64,000 nucleotides of DNA from Agrobacterium tumefaciens (GTDB taxonomy: Bacteria > Pseudomonadota > Alphaproteobacteria > Rhizobiales > Rhizobiaceae): contig CP048485.1 of the NCBI GenBank assembly GCA_025560025.1, forward strand, positions 1,054,001 through 1,118,000. The letters are read 5' to 3'. The translations under genes and the position numbers were made by a program. The notes beneath the pieces are model-generated. The model was given only the letters and a program-made list of their open reading frames with translations. It was not told the origin of the DNA and did no database searches. Shown one piece after another: positions 7,826 to 17,747 of this stretch. Position 1 is the first letter of the stretch, and every line of letters starts with the position of its first letter.

Positions 7826-8668
7826 ATGTTTGTCAGGACGCTTGGTTTCGTTGCCGCAACAGGGCTTATGACCGGCCTGTCAAGCGCTGCCAATGCCTTG
7901 CCCGTCACGGTTCCGGATCTCGTTGCACACCGCGCCGTCTACGATCTCGAACTCAAGGATGCGTCCGATCGCTCCGGCATCGAGGGCATGACGGGCCGCA
8001 TGGTCTATGAGTTCACCGGCTCGGCCTGTCAGGGCTACAAGACGGATTTCCGGTTCGTGACTCAGATCAACACCGGCGATGCCGTGCGCATGACCGACCA
8101 GCAGACGACCACCTTCGAGGACCTTGCTGCCAAGAAGTTCACTTTCGAGACCAAGTCCTACACCGACGACAAGCTGGACAAGGAAGTGCAGGGCGCTGCA
8201 ATCGACAGCAATGAGGGCGTGAAGGTCGATCTGACCCGTCCGGATGCCCGCCAGGTCAGTCTCGTCGCCAGCGAATTTCCGACGGAACACATGTTCCAGG
8301 TCATCGAACATGCCAAACAGGGAAAACGCATCTTCGAATCCCGCATTTTCGACGGTTCGGATGATGGCGATGAAAGCCTGATCACCTCCACGCTGGTCGG
8401 CAAGTCGCAGATGCCGAAGGACGGCGATGCCGAGGCCGGCAAGGCGGGCGATTTCGCCAAGGCTGCATTCTGGCCGGTGACCATCGCCTATTACAACGAC
8501 AAGACGGGCACCGACGCGCTGCCGATCTACCGCATGTCGTTCAAGCTTTACGAAAACGGAATCACCCGCGATCTGACGATGGATTACGGCGATTTCGTTC
8601 TGACGGGAAAGCTTGCGAAGCTCGATATTCTCAAGCCCGAAACCTGCGAAAACAAGCCTGTCCGCTGA
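7826..8668 (+). CDS. eipB: Cell envelope integrity protein EipB (DUF1849)
   Basis: A 280-residue periplasmic protein of the DUF1849/EipB family, described in Brucella as a beta-spiral protein needed for envelope integrity. A Sec signal peptide spans about residues 1-25 (MFVRTLG..., ending ANALP). Two cysteines, Cys68 (SACQG) and Cys274 (ETCEN), match the conserved disulfide pair of the family. The start at 7826 follows AGGAGA with a 7-nt gap; a longer frame from 7760 has no such site and would bury the signal peptide. It stands alone between the minus-strand operon and rpsB. Confidence 0.85.
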   Translation: MFVRTLGFVAATGLMTGLSSAANALPVTVPDLVAHRAVYDLELKDASDRSGIEGMTGRMVYEFTGSACQGYKTDFRFVTQINTGDAVRMTDQQTTTFEDLAAKKFTFETKSYTDDKLDKEVQGAAIDSNEGVKVDLTRPDARQVSLVASEFPTEHMFQVIEHAKQGKRIFESRIFDGSDDGDESLITSTLVGKSQMPKDGDAEAGKAGDFAKAAFWPVTIAYYNDKTGTDALPIYRMSFKLYENGITRDLTMDYGDFVLTGKLAKLDILKPETCENKPVR

Positions 8669-8703
8669 AAGGCGGCGGTTTCTGCGGTTTTTTCGCATAA
8701 ATG

Positions 8704-8733
8704 CTTGCATTTTCACGCGGGCGACTGTATGCG
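8704..8733 (+). promoter_or_regulatory. Possible rpsB promoter
   Basis: CTTGCA at 8704-8709 and TATGCG at 8728-8733 are 18 bp apart, resembling an alphaproteobacterial housekeeping promoter. This leaves a leader of roughly 120 nt before rpsB, which would suit S2-mediated feedback. It rests on a weak match only. Confidence 0.3.
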
Positions 8734-8860
8734 GCTCACCATTCCACACGCGAAGCTTGGGATGTTCCGGGAGAAATCCGGTCCGTTCCGCCCGGTGGTA
8801 TCGATGAAAATCGGTGCTGTTCGCTTCGCGGGGGTTAAACCGGAAAAGGAGTAACAAGGC

Positions 8861-9628
8861 ATGGCATTGCCCGATTTTTCTATGCGCCAGCTTCTGGAAG
8901 CTGGTGTTCACTTCGGCCACCAGACGCACCGCTGGAACCCGAAGATGAAGCCGTACATCTTCGGCGACCGTAACAACATCCACATCATCGACCTGGCTCA
9001 GACCGTTCCGATGCTGTCGCGCGCCCTTCAGGTCGTGTCCGACACCGTCGCTCGCGGCGGCCGCGTTCTGTTCGTCGGCACCAAGCGTCAGGCGTCCGAA
9101 ATCATCGCTGACAGCGCAAAGCGTTCGGCCCAGTATTACGTCAACTCCCGCTGGCTCGGCGGCATGATGACCAACTGGAAGACCATCTCCAACTCGATCC
9201 AGCGCCTGCGCAAGGTCGACGAGATCCTGAACTCGGAAGCTTCCGGCTACTCCAAGAAGGAACGCCTGAACCTCGAGCGCGAACGCGAAAAGCTTGAAAA
9301 GGCTCTCGGCGGTATCCGCGATATGGGCGGCGTTCCGGACCTGATGTTCATCATCGACACCAACAAGGAAAAGATCGCGATCGAAGAAGCCAAGCGTCTT
9401 GGCATTCCGGTCGTTGCGATCATCGACAGCAACTGCGACCCGGATCACATCGACTACCCGATCCCCGGTAACGACGACGCATCGCGCGCCATCTCGCTCT
9501 ATTGCGACCTGATCGCCCGCGCTGCCATCGACGGTATCGCACGTCAGCAGGGCGCTTCCGGCCGCGACATCGGCGCTGCCGAAGAAGCTCCGATCGAGCC
9601 CGCGCTCGAAGACGAGGCTGGCGCCTGA
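8861..9628 (+). CDS. rpsB: 30S ribosomal protein S2
   Basis: A 255-residue ribosomal protein S2, a late-assembling small-subunit protein that bridges head and body and recruits S1. The signature opening [22 protein letters not shown] is present in full from about residue 7, as is [12 protein letters not shown] at about residue 185. A short acidic C-terminal tail follows. AAAGGAG precedes the start by about 8 nt. tsf follows after an unusually long 362-bp gap with hairpins, so the two are probably partly uncoupled. Codon use is strongly biased, as expected for a highly expressed gene. Confidence 0.98.
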   Translation: MALPDFSMRQLLEAGVHFGHQTHRWNPKMKPYIFGDRNNIHIIDLAQTVPMLSRALQVVSDTVARGGRVLFVGTKRQASEIIADSAKRSAQYYVNSRWLGGMMTNWKTISNSIQRLRKVDEILNSEASGYSKKERLNLEREREKLEKALGGIRDMGGVPDLMFIIDTNKEKIAIEEAKRLGIPVVAIIDSNCDPDHIDYPIPGNDDASRAISLYCDLIARAAIDGIARQQGASGRDIGAAEEAPIEPALEDEAGA

Positions 9629-9990
9629 TCTAGGCCCTGTCTGGCGGCGATTTCTTGATCGCCGTCTCCTCGACCAGGATATGACAAGGCCGTCAAAGAC
9701 CTTCAATGGGTTGACGGCCTTGTTCGTTTCATACCGCTCCGCCAGGTTTTTTAGAGAAGCGCTGGCGTCCGATGTGGTTGAAACGGAAGGCAGTCTTCAT
9801 AACGCTGTCACACTTCGGCGGCACCCATCATTTCGATGCATGGAGACGCCGCAGCACTTGGGAATGCGCATGCCCCTTTCCTGAAATCCTCTCCGGTTTC
9901 AAAGGGTGTGCGGCCGGGTACAGTCATCACCCAGAACTTCGGCACGGCAAATTCCGCCGGCTGACCGATCGAACCGATAAGAGGCAAACA
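9629..9990 (+). other. rpsB-tsf intergenic region
   Basis: A 362-bp gap with no credible gene. It holds a small hairpin at 9645-9664, a strong 13-bp stem at 9684-9723, and a GGC-rich leader before tsf. A 67-codon frame across it (9681-9884) overlaps the strong stem and shows no recognisable protein. The right half probably carries a tsf promoter and 5' leader, but I cannot place it precisely. Confidence 0.6.
9684..9730 (+). terminator. Long-stem terminator/attenuator after rpsB
   Basis: A perfect 13-bp stem, ACAAGGCCGTCAA (9684-9696) with TTGACGGCCTTGT (9711-9723), encloses a 14-nt loop and is followed by TCGTTTC. The T-tract is weak, so partial termination between rpsB and tsf is more likely than a full stop. 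Confidence 0.65.
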
Positions 9991-10917
9991 ATGACCGAAA
10001 TCACAGCCGCAATGGTGAAGGAACTGCGCGAAAAGTCTGGCGCAGGCATGATGGACTGCAAGAAGGCTCTTGCTGAGACCAATGGCGACATGGAAGCGGC
10101 GATCGACTGGCTGCGCGCCAAGGGTATCGCAAAGGCCGACAAGAAGTCTGGCCGTACGGCTGCTGAAGGTCTGGTCGGCGTTGCCACCATGGGTCACAAG
10201 GCTGTTGTTGTCGAGCTCAACTCCGAAACCGACTTCGTTGCCCGTAACGATGCGTTCCAGGACCTTATCCGCGGTATCGCTCAGGTTGCCCTCACCACCA
10301 ACGGCACCGTTGACGCTGTTTCCGCTGCCACCTATCCGGCAACCGGCAAGTCCGTTGCAGATAGCATCAAGGACGCGATTGCCACCATCGGCGAAAACAT
10401 GACGCTGCGCCGTTCGGCTGCGCTCGAAGTCGAGCACGGCGTTGTCGCGACCTACATCCACAATGCTGCCGGCGACGGCATCGGCAAGCTCGGTGTTCTC
10501 GTTGCCCTGAAGTCGGTTGGCGACAAGGCTGTCCTGAACTCGATCGGCCGCCAGGTTGCCATGCACATTGCTGCGACCAACCCGCTCGCCATCCGCGCTG
10601 AAGAAGTCGATGCCGCCGTTGCTGAGCGCGAGCGTAACGTCTTCATCGAACAGGCCCGCGAATCCGGCAAGCCGGAAGCCATCATCGAAAAGATGGTTGA
10701 TGGCCGCATGCGCAAGTTCTTCGAAGAAGTTGCCCTTCTGTCGCAGGCTTTCGTCATCAACCCGGACCTGACCGTCGGCGCTGCCATCAAGGAAGCCGAA
10801 AAGGAAGCCGGTGCGGCGATCGAAGTGACGGGCATGGTTCGCCTGCTGCTCGGCGAAGGCGTCGAGAAGGAAGAAAGCGATTTCGCAGCTGAAGTCGCTG
10901 CCGTCGCCAAGGGCTGA
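9991..10917 (+). CDS. tsf: Translation elongation factor Ts
   Basis: A 308-residue EF-Ts, the nucleotide exchange factor that regenerates EF-Tu-GTP. The N-terminal UBA-like module [24 protein letters not shown] is intact, followed by the core signature [12 protein letters not shown] at about residues 72-83 and the dimerisation core. The start at 9991 follows AAGAGGC; the longer frame from 9772 extends through the intergenic hairpins and is rejected. pyrH follows after a hairpin at 10948-10973. Confidence 0.98.
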   Translation: MTEITAAMVKELREKSGAGMMDCKKALAETNGDMEAAIDWLRAKGIAKADKKSGRTAAEGLVGVATMGHKAVVVELNSETDFVARNDAFQDLIRGIAQVALTTNGTVDAVSAATYPATGKSVADSIKDAIATIGENMTLRRSAALEVEHGVVATYIHNAAGDGIGKLGVLVALKSVGDKAVLNSIGRQVAMHIAATNPLAIRAEEVDAAVAERERNVFIEQARESGKPEAIIEKMVDGRMRKFFEEVALLSQAFVINPDLTVGAAIKEAEKEAGAAIEVTGMVRLLLGEGVEKEESDFAAEVAAVAKG

Positions 10918-10947
10918 TTATATTTACCCAATCTTGGGAAAACGGGA

Positions 10948-10973
10948 GGGCATCGCGTGACAACGCGGTGCCC
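10948..10973 (+). terminator. Terminator-like hairpin after tsf
   Basis: A 10-bp stem (GGGCATCGCG with CGCGGTGCCC, one G-T pair) with a 6-nt loop is followed by TTCGTGT. It lies in the 94-bp tsf-pyrH gap and may reduce read-through into pyrH. Confidence 0.6.
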
Positions 10974-11014
10974 TTCGTGTATCCGCGTTTCGGTTACATT
11001 TCCGAGGAGTCATG

Positions 11015-11737
11015 ATGTCTTCCAAGCCGATCTACAAACGTGTTCTTCTCAAGGCTTCCGGCGAAGCCCTCATGGGCGATCAGGGTTTCGGTATCGATGT
11101 GGCGGTGGCCGACCGGATCGCCTCCGATATCGCTGAAGCAAGGGCGATGGGCGTTGAAGTCGGCGTTGTCGTCGGCGGCGGTAATATTTTCCGCGGCGTC
11201 GCCGTTGCATCCAAGGGCGGCGACCGCGTCACCGGCGACCATATGGGCATGCTGGCGACCGTCATCAACGCGCTGGCGCTCGCAACGTCGCTGCGCAAGC
11301 TCAGCATCGATACCGTCGTTCTGTCCGCAATCGCCATGCCTGAAATCTGTGAGAGCTTCTCGCAGCGCGCAGCACTTCACCACCTCGCACAGGGTCGCGT
11401 GGTGATTTTTGCCGGCGGCACGGGCAATCCCTTCTTCACCACCGATTCCGCCGCAGCGCTGCGCGCCGCGGAAATGGGCGCCGAGGCCATCTTCAAGGGC
11501 ACCCAGGTGGATGGCATCTATTCCGCCGATCCGAAGAAGGATCCGGCAGCCACCCGTTTCGACGAACTGACCCATAGCGAAGTGCTCGGCAAGGGTCTCG
11601 CGGTCATGGATATCGCGGCCGTCGCGCTTGCCCGCGAAAACCATATCCCGATCATCGTTTTCTCGATCCATGAGAAGGGCGGTTTCGCGCAGATATTGAC
11701 CGGCGGTGGCCGCAAGACCATCGTGCACGACAAGTAA
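11015..11737 (+). CDS. pyrH: UMP kinase
   Basis: A 240-residue bacterial UMP kinase of the amino-acid-kinase fold, which phosphorylates UMP to UDP in pyrimidine synthesis. Visible motifs are YKRVLLKASGEAL at the start, GVVVGGGNIFRG at about residues 49-60, GDHMGMLATVINA at about 75, and FAGGTGNPFFTTDSAAALRA at about 133. Two adjacent ATGs exist. The second (11015) is 5 nt from GAGGAG, the first (11012) only 2 nt, so the second is preferred. The position between tsf and frr is the common bacterial order. Confidence 0.97.
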   Translation: MSSKPIYKRVLLKASGEALMGDQGFGIDVAVADRIASDIAEARAMGVEVGVVVGGGNIFRGVAVASKGGDRVTGDHMGMLATVINALALATSLRKLSIDTVVLSAIAMPEICESFSQRAALHHLAQGRVVIFAGGTGNPFFTTDSAAALRAAEMGAEAIFKGTQVDGIYSADPKKDPAATRFDELTHSEVLGKGLAVMDIAAVALARENHIPIIVFSIHEKGGFAQILTGGGRKTIVHDK

Positions 11738-11804
11738 TCAAGAAAAGATGCCGTCCCCTGGGGCGAATTCCGGCCGGAAAGGCCGACAGAGATGGAGTAT
11801 CTAG

Positions 11805-12362
11805 ATGAGTGGTATTGACCTCAACGATATCAAGCGCCGCATGGATGGCGCCATCAATGCGTTCAAGAGCGATATCGCATCGCTGCGCACCGGCCGTGCT
11901 TCGGCCAACATTCTCGATCCGGTAACCATCGAGGCCTATGGCTCGCGCGTGCCGCTCAATCAGGTCGCGAACATCACCGTACCGGAGCCGCGCATGCTCG
12001 GCGTCAACATCTGGGACAAGTCGATGGTCAATGCCGTCGATCGCGCGATCCGCGAATCCAATCTCGGCCTGAACCCGATCGTTGACGGCCAGAACCTCAG
12101 AATTCCGCTGCCCGAGCTCAACGAGGAGCGCCGCAAATCGCTCGTCAAGGTAGCCCATGATTATGCCGAAAAGTCCAAGGTGGCGATTCGCCATGTGCGT
12201 CGTGATGGCATGGATGGTCTGAAAAAAGCCGAAAAGGACGGTGACATCGGTCAGGACGAAAGCCGTGGACAGTCCGAAAAGGTCCAGAAAATGACCGACG
12301 ACACGATTTCGGAAATTGACCGCTTGCTTGGCGAGAAGGAAAAGGAAATCATGCAGGTCTGA
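11805..12362 (+). CDS. frr: Ribosome recycling factor
   Basis: A 185-residue ribosome recycling factor, which with EF-G splits post-termination ribosomes. It matches the family in length and motifs: [14 protein letters not shown] at about residues 20-33, [15 protein letters not shown] at about 49-63, and [15 protein letters not shown] near residue 132. It lies 67 bp after pyrH and 64 bp before uppS, within the rpsB-tsf-pyrH-frr-uppS-cdsA core order. Confidence 0.98.
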   Translation: MSGIDLNDIKRRMDGAINAFKSDIASLRTGRASANILDPVTIEAYGSRVPLNQVANITVPEPRMLGVNIWDKSMVNAVDRAIRESNLGLNPIVDGQNLRIPLPELNEERRKSLVKVAHDYAEKSKVAIRHVRRDGMDGLKKAEKDGDIGQDESRGQSEKVQKMTDDTISEIDRLLGEKEKEIMQV

Positions 12363-12426
12363 TATCGCTTGCGATAGACCTGTATTTTATTCGTTTTAAT
12401 TCCGCACTGCCTGTTACTGGATCGAT

Positions 12427-13170
12427 ATGCCGACGACGACACGTTCCTCCATACCCGAGCACGTCGCCATCATCATGGATGGCAATGGACGCTGGGCAAA
12501 ACAGCGCGGTCTTCCGCGCGTGATGGGGCATCGCCGCGGGGTGGAGGCGGTGCGCGAAACCGTGCGTGCAGCGGGTGAATGCGGTATCCGTTATCTCACC
12601 CTGTTCGCCTTTTCGTCGGAAAACTGGCGCAGGCCTGAATCCGAGGTAAGCGACCTCATGGGCCTGCTGAAGGCTTTCATCCGGCGCGATCTTGCGGAAC
12701 TGCATCGCGAAAACGTCCGTGTTCGGATCATCGGCGACCGCGAGGGGTTGAGGAGCGACATCCGCAGCCTTCTCGAAGAAGCCGAACAGATGACGGCTGA
12801 TAACACCAAGCTGACGCTGGTGATTGCCTTCAACTATGGCAGCCGCGACGAGATTACCCGCGCGACAATGGCGATCGCCCGCGATGTCGCCGAAGGCCGG
12901 CTGGATGCGGCATCGATCACGTCGGAGATGATTTCGGCGAGACTGGATACGTCCGGAATACCGGATCCCGATCTGATCATCCGCACCAGCGGTGAGGAGC
13001 GTCTGTCGAACTTCCTGCTCTGGCAGGCGGCTTATTCTGAGTTCCTGTTCATTCCTGAATATTGGCCCGATTTCGACCGGCAGCTGTTCTTTTCCGCAAT
13101 CGAGCAATATGCAACGCGTGACCGCCGCTTCGGCGCAATCGCTGAGCCGGTTGCCGTGGCAGGCGCCTGA
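12427..13170 (+). CDS. uppS: Isoprenyl (undecaprenyl) diphosphate synthase
   Basis: A 247-residue cis-prenyltransferase that makes the C55 carrier lipid for peptidoglycan and polysaccharide. The catalytic opening [17 protein letters not shown] has the Mg-binding Asp at residue 18. [11 protein letters not shown] lies at about 59-69 and [19 protein letters not shown] near residue 181, and all are intact. The stop TGA overlaps the cdsA ATG by one base, so translation is coupled to phospholipid synthesis. Confidence 0.97.
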   Translation: MPTTTRSSIPEHVAIIMDGNGRWAKQRGLPRVMGHRRGVEAVRETVRAAGECGIRYLTLFAFSSENWRRPESEVSDLMGLLKAFIRRDLAELHRENVRVRIIGDREGLRSDIRSLLEEAEQMTADNTKLTLVIAFNYGSRDEITRATMAIARDVAEGRLDAASITSEMISARLDTSGIPDPDLIIRTSGEERLSNFLLWQAAYSEFLFIPEYWPDFDRQLFFSAIEQYATRDRRFGAIAEPVAVAGA

Positions 13171-14003
13171 TGAGCCGTGAACTCAGACTGCGGATCGTGT
13201 CCGCAATTGTCATGGCGGCCGCCATATTGGTCGCGACCTGGTATGGCGGCATTCTGTTCCGCATCGTGGCGGGCCTTCTGGCGATTCTCATCTATTATGA
13301 ATGGTCAAAGATCACCCGCCTGTCGGAAACCAATCCCACCGGCAATGCCTGGGGCTGGTTTGCGGTCGCGGTCATCGCCGGCAATACGATATTCGGCGAG
13401 CCGTCGCTTGATCTACCGCTGCTGTCAGGCTTTACGCTGACCGCGGCGCTTTTCCCCGTTTTGCGCGGCAGGAACTGGTGGCTGGTGGGCGGCATCGTTT
13501 ACGCCGGTCTCAGTGGCATATCGCTTGCCGCGATTCGTGGTGACGAGCTGACTGGTTTCGTCTCCATCCTGTTTATTTTCGCTGTCGTCTGGTCGACGGA
13601 TATCCTGGCTTATTTTGTCGGGCGCGCCATTGGCGGGCCTAAGCTCGCGCCGGCGATCTCGCCAGGCAAGACGTGGTCGGGCGCTGTTGGTGGTGCAGTG
13701 GCGGCGTTGATCGGGGGCGGGGCGGTATCGCTCGCCTATCATGGGAGGATCAGCCTGCTTGTGCTGGGTCTCGCTCTCATCCTCTCCATATTCAGCCAGA
13801 TCGGCGATCTTTTTGAATCCTTCGTGAAGCGGCGGTTTCAGGTCAAGGATTCCAGCCATCTCATTCCCGGCCATGGCGGTTTCATGGATCGGGTCGATGG
13901 TCTTGTTTTCGCCTGCTTTACGGTATTCCTCATCGCTTTCGTGCATGCAGCGGCAACCGGCGACGTACCCGGATCGGGTGGCGGTCTGTTACCGGGCTTT
14001 TAA
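13170..14003 (+). CDS. cdsA: Phosphatidate cytidylyltransferase
   Basis: A 277-residue integral membrane enzyme that makes CDP-diacylglycerol from phosphatidate and CTP. Multiple hydrophobic segments fill the N-terminal two thirds. The CdsA signature SQIGDLFESFVKRRFQVKD followed by PGHGGFMDRVDG is present in full near the C-terminus, around residues 209-240. It shares one base with uppS and is followed 37 bp later by rseP, a usual neighbour. Confidence 0.96.
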   Translation: MSRELRLRIVSAIVMAAAILVATWYGGILFRIVAGLLAILIYYEWSKITRLSETNPTGNAWGWFAVAVIAGNTIFGEPSLDLPLLSGFTLTAALFPVLRGRNWWLVGGIVYAGLSGISLAAIRGDELTGFVSILFIFAVVWSTDILAYFVGRAIGGPKLAPAISPGKTWSGAVGGAVAALIGGGAVSLAYHGRISLLVLGLALILSIFSQIGDLFESFVKRRFQVKDSSHLIPGHGGFMDRVDGLVFACFTVFLIAFVHAAATGDVPGSGGGLLPGF

Positions 14004-14040
14004 GCGGCGCGAAGGGTCATGAAATAAAGGGCAGATTGTC

Positions 14041-15174
14041 ATGAACACAGTAATGGCGGCAACCGGCTTTCTGACCGGCTATATCGTGCCCTTCATTCTG
14101 GTACTTTCCCTGCTCGTTTTTGTCCATGAAATGGGCCATTACCTCGTCGGCCGCTGGAGCGGCATACGCTCCACAGCTTTTTCCATCGGTTTCGGCCCGG
14201 AGCTGATCGGCTATACCGACCGGCGCGGTACACGCTGGAAGATTTCCGCTATCCCGCTTGGCGGCTACGTGAAGTTCTTCGGCGACGAAGATGCAGCCAG
14301 CAAGCCGGATAGTTCCGGCCTGTCGCATATGTCGCTGGAGGAGAGGGCGCAGACGCTTTCCGGCGCCAAGCTCTGGAAGAGGGCTGCAACGGTTGCCGCC
14401 GGCCCGATTGCCAACTTCATTCTCGCCATCCTCATCTTCGCGGTCCTGTTCGGTGTTTATGGCCGGATGATCGCCGATCCGGTCGTGGCGGAGGTGCGTG
14501 AAAACAGTGCCGCTGCGACAGCGGGCGTGCGCGCCGGTGACCGGCTACTGGCGATTGACGGTGAAAAGATGATGACCTTCGAGGATGTCCGCCGTTATGT
14601 CGGCATCCGGCCGGGCACGCCTATCACCGTAACGGTGGAAAGAGCGGGCGAAGAACTGAAGCTGCCGATGGTTCCGACCCGGACCGAAACCACCGACCAG
14701 TTCGGCAACAAGCTGGAAATGGGCATTATCGGCATTGTCACCGATCAGAGCAGCGGCAATTTCCGCCACATCGAATATTCGCCGTCCCAGGCGCTGGTCG
14801 AGGGTGTTCGCGAAACAGGTCACGTCATTACCGGCACCTTCAACTATATCGGCAATCTTGTGACCGGTCGCATGAATGCCGATCAGCTCGGCGGCCCTGT
14901 CAGGGTAGCGCAGGCGTCCGGCCAGATGGCGACGCTTGGAATTTCGGCCGTTATCCAGCTTGCCGCCGTTCTTTCCGTGTCGATCGGTCTTCTCAATCTG
15001 ATGCCTGTGCCGGTTCTGGATGGTGGGCATCTGGTGTTTTACGCAATCGAGGCCATTCGCGGCAGGCCGCTTGGCGCCGCTGCGCAGGAAGTGGCTTTCC
15101 GTATTGGCATGATGATGATTTTGGGTCTTATGGTTTTTGCAACATGGAATGATATCAGCAGCTTGATCGGCTGA
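14041..15174 (+). CDS. rseP: Site-2 protease RseP
   Basis: A 377-residue intramembrane zinc metalloprotease. The HExxH motif is VHEMGH, with His29, Glu30 and His33 in the first membrane segment. A PDZ domain lies in the middle (AATAGVRAGDRLLAIDG near residue 160), and the second metal-ligand motif NLMPVPVLDGGHL is near residue 319. RseP enzymes cut anti-sigma factors and remnant signal peptides. A single PDZ is apparent rather than the two of E. coli. Position cdsA-rseP-bamA is the classical order. Confidence 0.95.
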   Translation: MNTVMAATGFLTGYIVPFILVLSLLVFVHEMGHYLVGRWSGIRSTAFSIGFGPELIGYTDRRGTRWKISAIPLGGYVKFFGDEDAASKPDSSGLSHMSLEERAQTLSGAKLWKRAATVAAGPIANFILAILIFAVLFGVYGRMIADPVVAEVRENSAAATAGVRAGDRLLAIDGEKMMTFEDVRRYVGIRPGTPITVTVERAGEELKLPMVPTRTETTDQFGNKLEMGIIGIVTDQSSGNFRHIEYSPSQALVEGVRETGHVITGTFNYIGNLVTGRMNADQLGGPVRVAQASGQMATLGISAVIQLAAVLSVSIGLLNLMPVPVLDGGHLVFYAIEAIRGRPLGAAAQEVAFRIGMMMILGLMVFATWNDISSLIG

Positions 15175-15373
15175 AGATAGTGTTTTAACGGTTTTGTTAG
15201 CAGCTTGTTTACCCTGTTTTTATGCCGAAGTGGCGAATGAGCCACTCTGGATCACGAAGTAAACAGAATTTAACGTTCTGACTTGCTTGTAGGGGAAAAG
15301 CAGGTAAAACGACGCACATGGCCGGAGTCGGGTTCCGCCCGCTGAGGGACAACGTAAAAAGGTAAGAATTGAA

Positions 15374-17698
15374 ATGAAGGCTGGTTCAAGATTTTTGAAC
15401 GCTGTGTCGGCGGTTGCGCTGTCTGCTGGTGTTTCTTCGGTTGCGGGCCTTGGCGTGCTTGCCTCTGCTGGTGCGGCAAATGCAGCTGTTATCAGCAAGA
15501 TCGATGTTCGCGGGGCTGAGAGGTCCGGCGCGGACTCCGTGCGTTCCAACATCACCATTGCGCCGGGTAAGAACTTTTCCAATTCGGACATCGATGAATC
15601 GGTAAAACGTCTTTACGCTACCGGTTATTTCTCGAATGTCTCCATGCGCGTTTCCGGCAGCACGCTGGTCGTGACCGTCAATGAAAACCAGCTCGTCAAC
15701 CAGGTGGTCTTCAACGGCAACCGCAAGATCAAGGACGACAAGCTCGCCGGCATCGTGCAGACCCAGTCGCTCGGTCCGTTCAATCAGGCGATTGTGACCG
15801 CCGATATTGCGCGCATCAAGGAAGCTTATGCCGCGATCGGCCGCAGCGACGTTGAAGTCACCACCCAGACAGTGTCTGTCGGTCAGGGTCGCGTGAACAT
15901 TGCTTTCGTCATTAACGAAGGTGAGCGCACGAAGATCGGTCGCATCGATTTCGTCGGCAACAATGCCTATAGCGATGGCCGTCTGGCTGCCGTCATCAAT
16001 ACCAAGAAGTCCAACATGCTGTCGTTCCTGACGCGTAAGGACGTCTACAACGAGGACAAGCTGCGCGCCGACGAAGAGGCGCTGCGCCAGTTCTATTACA
16101 ACCGCGGTTATGCCGACTTCCGGGTCGTGTCGTCCGATGCCGTGCTGGACGAGTCCAAGAACGAATACACCATCTCCATCACGGTGGATGAAGGCAAGAA
16201 GTACGACTTCGGTAACGTCGCCGTCGAATCGACCGTTCCGGGTGTTGATGGTTCTGAATTGCAGGGCCTCGTTGAAACCCGTCAGGGCGCGAGCTACAGC
16301 GCCAAGGAAGTTCAGCAGAGCATGGAAGCGATTTCCAAGCGCGTCGCCGGCGAAGGTTATCCTTTCGCCCGCGTAACGCCGCGCGGCGACCGCGACATGG
16401 CCGGCAACACCATCGGCGTGACCTATATCGTCGACCAGGGCGAACGCGCCTATGTCGAGCGTATCGAAATCCGCGGCAATACCCGTACGCGTGACTATGT
16501 CATTCGTCGCGAATTCGATATTTCCGAAGGCGATGCTTTCAACCAGACCGTCATAACCGCGGCAAAGCGCCGCCTTGAGGCTCTGGGTTATTTCTCGAAG
16601 GTCAACATCTCGACCGCCGGTGGCAGCGCGCCCGACCGCGTCGTGATCGTTGTCGACGTTGAGGATCAGTCGACCGGTTCGTTCGGTATCGGTGCGGGTT
16701 ACTCTCAGAACGACGGCGTGCTGCTCGAAGCATCCATCGAAGAGAAGAACTTCCTCGGTCGCGGCCAGTACATCCGTCTCGCCGCCGGTGCGGGTGAAGA
16801 TGATGCGCGCAGCTACACGCTGTCCTTCACCGAGCCTTATTTCCTTGGCTACCGTCTGGCCGCAGGTTTCGACCTGTTCAAGAGCCAGAGCCGCAGCGAA
16901 GACTACTATGACTACGACGAGCAGGGCTTCGCGCTGCGTGTGACCGCGCCGATCACCGAAGACCTCTCGACGACGTTCAAGTACACCTATAAGCAGCTGA
17001 ACTACGACGGCGAGGGCGATTGGGAAAGCGGCAGCAACCTTGCTGAGCCTTATAAGGCTCTGATCCGTGGTGGTGACTGGACACAGTCCATCATCTCGAA
17101 CACGCTGAACTACAATACGCTCGACGACCGCAACATGCCGCGTGAAGGCTGGCAGGCGGCCCTGACGAACGAATTTGCAGGCCTCGGCGGCGATTCCGAA
17201 TACTACAAGATCTACGCCAAGGCGCGCTTCTATTACACGCTGTCGGACGAGTACGATGTCATCGGCTCGATCACCGGTCAGGCGGGTCACGTTGTTCCGA
17301 CGGGCGACAATCTGCTGGTATTCGACCAGTTCAAGTTCGGCGGCCGTCAGGTTCGCGGCTTCAAGAACGATGGTATCGGTCCGCGCATTGGTAACGACTC
17401 CATCGGCGGCACGACCTACTTCGCTGCTTCCGCTGAAGTCACGGCCCCGATGCCTGGTGTTCCCGAAGATTTCGGTCTGCGTCTGGCTGGCTTCGTCGAT
17501 GCCGGTACGCTGTATGGCAACAAGGTCGCCAACAGTGCAGGTGTGAAGGACGACAACTCCATCCGGGCATCCGCCGGTATCGGTGTGATGTGGGCGTCGC
17601 CTTTCGGCCCGATCCGTGTCGACTACGCCGTTCCGATCGCCAAGGAAGACTACGACGAGGAACAGCGTTTCCGGTTTGGCATGTCCAACACTTTCTGA
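15374..17698 (+). CDS. bamA: Outer membrane protein assembly factor BamA
   Basis: A 774-residue Omp85 protein, the core of the BAM complex that inserts beta-barrels in the outer membrane. A signal peptide spans about residues 1-37 and ends AGAANAA. Five POTRA repeats run from about 38 to 440. The beta-barrel follows, with the lid-loop motif near VRGFKNDGIGPR (about residue 659) and a C-terminal Phe in RFRFGMSNTF, the usual barrel end. It has a 199-bp upstream gap that probably holds its own promoter. lpxD begins 49 bp downstream. Confidence 0.97.
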   Translation: MKAGSRFLNAVSAVALSAGVSSVAGLGVLASAGAANAAVISKIDVRGAERSGADSVRSNITIAPGKNFSNSDIDESVKRLYATGYFSNVSMRVSGSTLVVTVNENQLVNQVVFNGNRKIKDDKLAGIVQTQSLGPFNQAIVTADIARIKEAYAAIGRSDVEVTTQTVSVGQGRVNIAFVINEGERTKIGRIDFVGNNAYSDGRLAAVINTKKSNMLSFLTRKDVYNEDKLRADEEALRQFYYNRGYADFRVVSSDAVLDESKNEYTISITVDEGKKYDFGNVAVESTVPGVDGSELQGLVETRQGASYSAKEVQQSMEAISKRVAGEGYPFARVTPRGDRDMAGNTIGVTYIVDQGERAYVERIEIRGNTRTRDYVIRREFDISEGDAFNQTVITAAKRRLEALGYFSKVNISTAGGSAPDRVVIVVDVEDQSTGSFGIGAGYSQNDGVLLEASIEEKNFLGRGQYIRLAAGAGEDDARSYTLSFTEPYFLGYRLAAGFDLFKSQSRSEDYYDYDEQGFALRVTAPITEDLSTTFKYTYKQLNYDGEGDWESGSNLAEPYKALIRGGDWTQSIISNTLNYNTLDDRNMPREGWQAALTNEFAGLGGDSEYYKIYAKARFYYTLSDEYDVIGSITGQAGHVVPTGDNLLVFDQFKFGGRQVRGFKNDGIGPRIGNDSIGGTTYFAASAEVTAPMPGVPEDFGLRLAGFVDAGTLYGNKVANSAGVKDDNSIRASAGIGVMWASPFGPIRVDYAVPIAKEDYDEEQRFRFGMSNTF

Positions 17699-17747
17699 TA
17701 TCGGCAGTCCAGAACTGCAACTTTGAACGTTCTGGAGTTTCCGGCTG

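Noticed and set aside
7880..9706. 608-codon antisense frame over eipB and rpsB
   Set aside because: It spans two genes and their gap on the opposite strand and shows no family match.
9681..9884. 67-codon ORF between rpsB and tsf
   Set aside because: It overlaps the 13-bp-stem hairpin and has no recognisable protein sequence.
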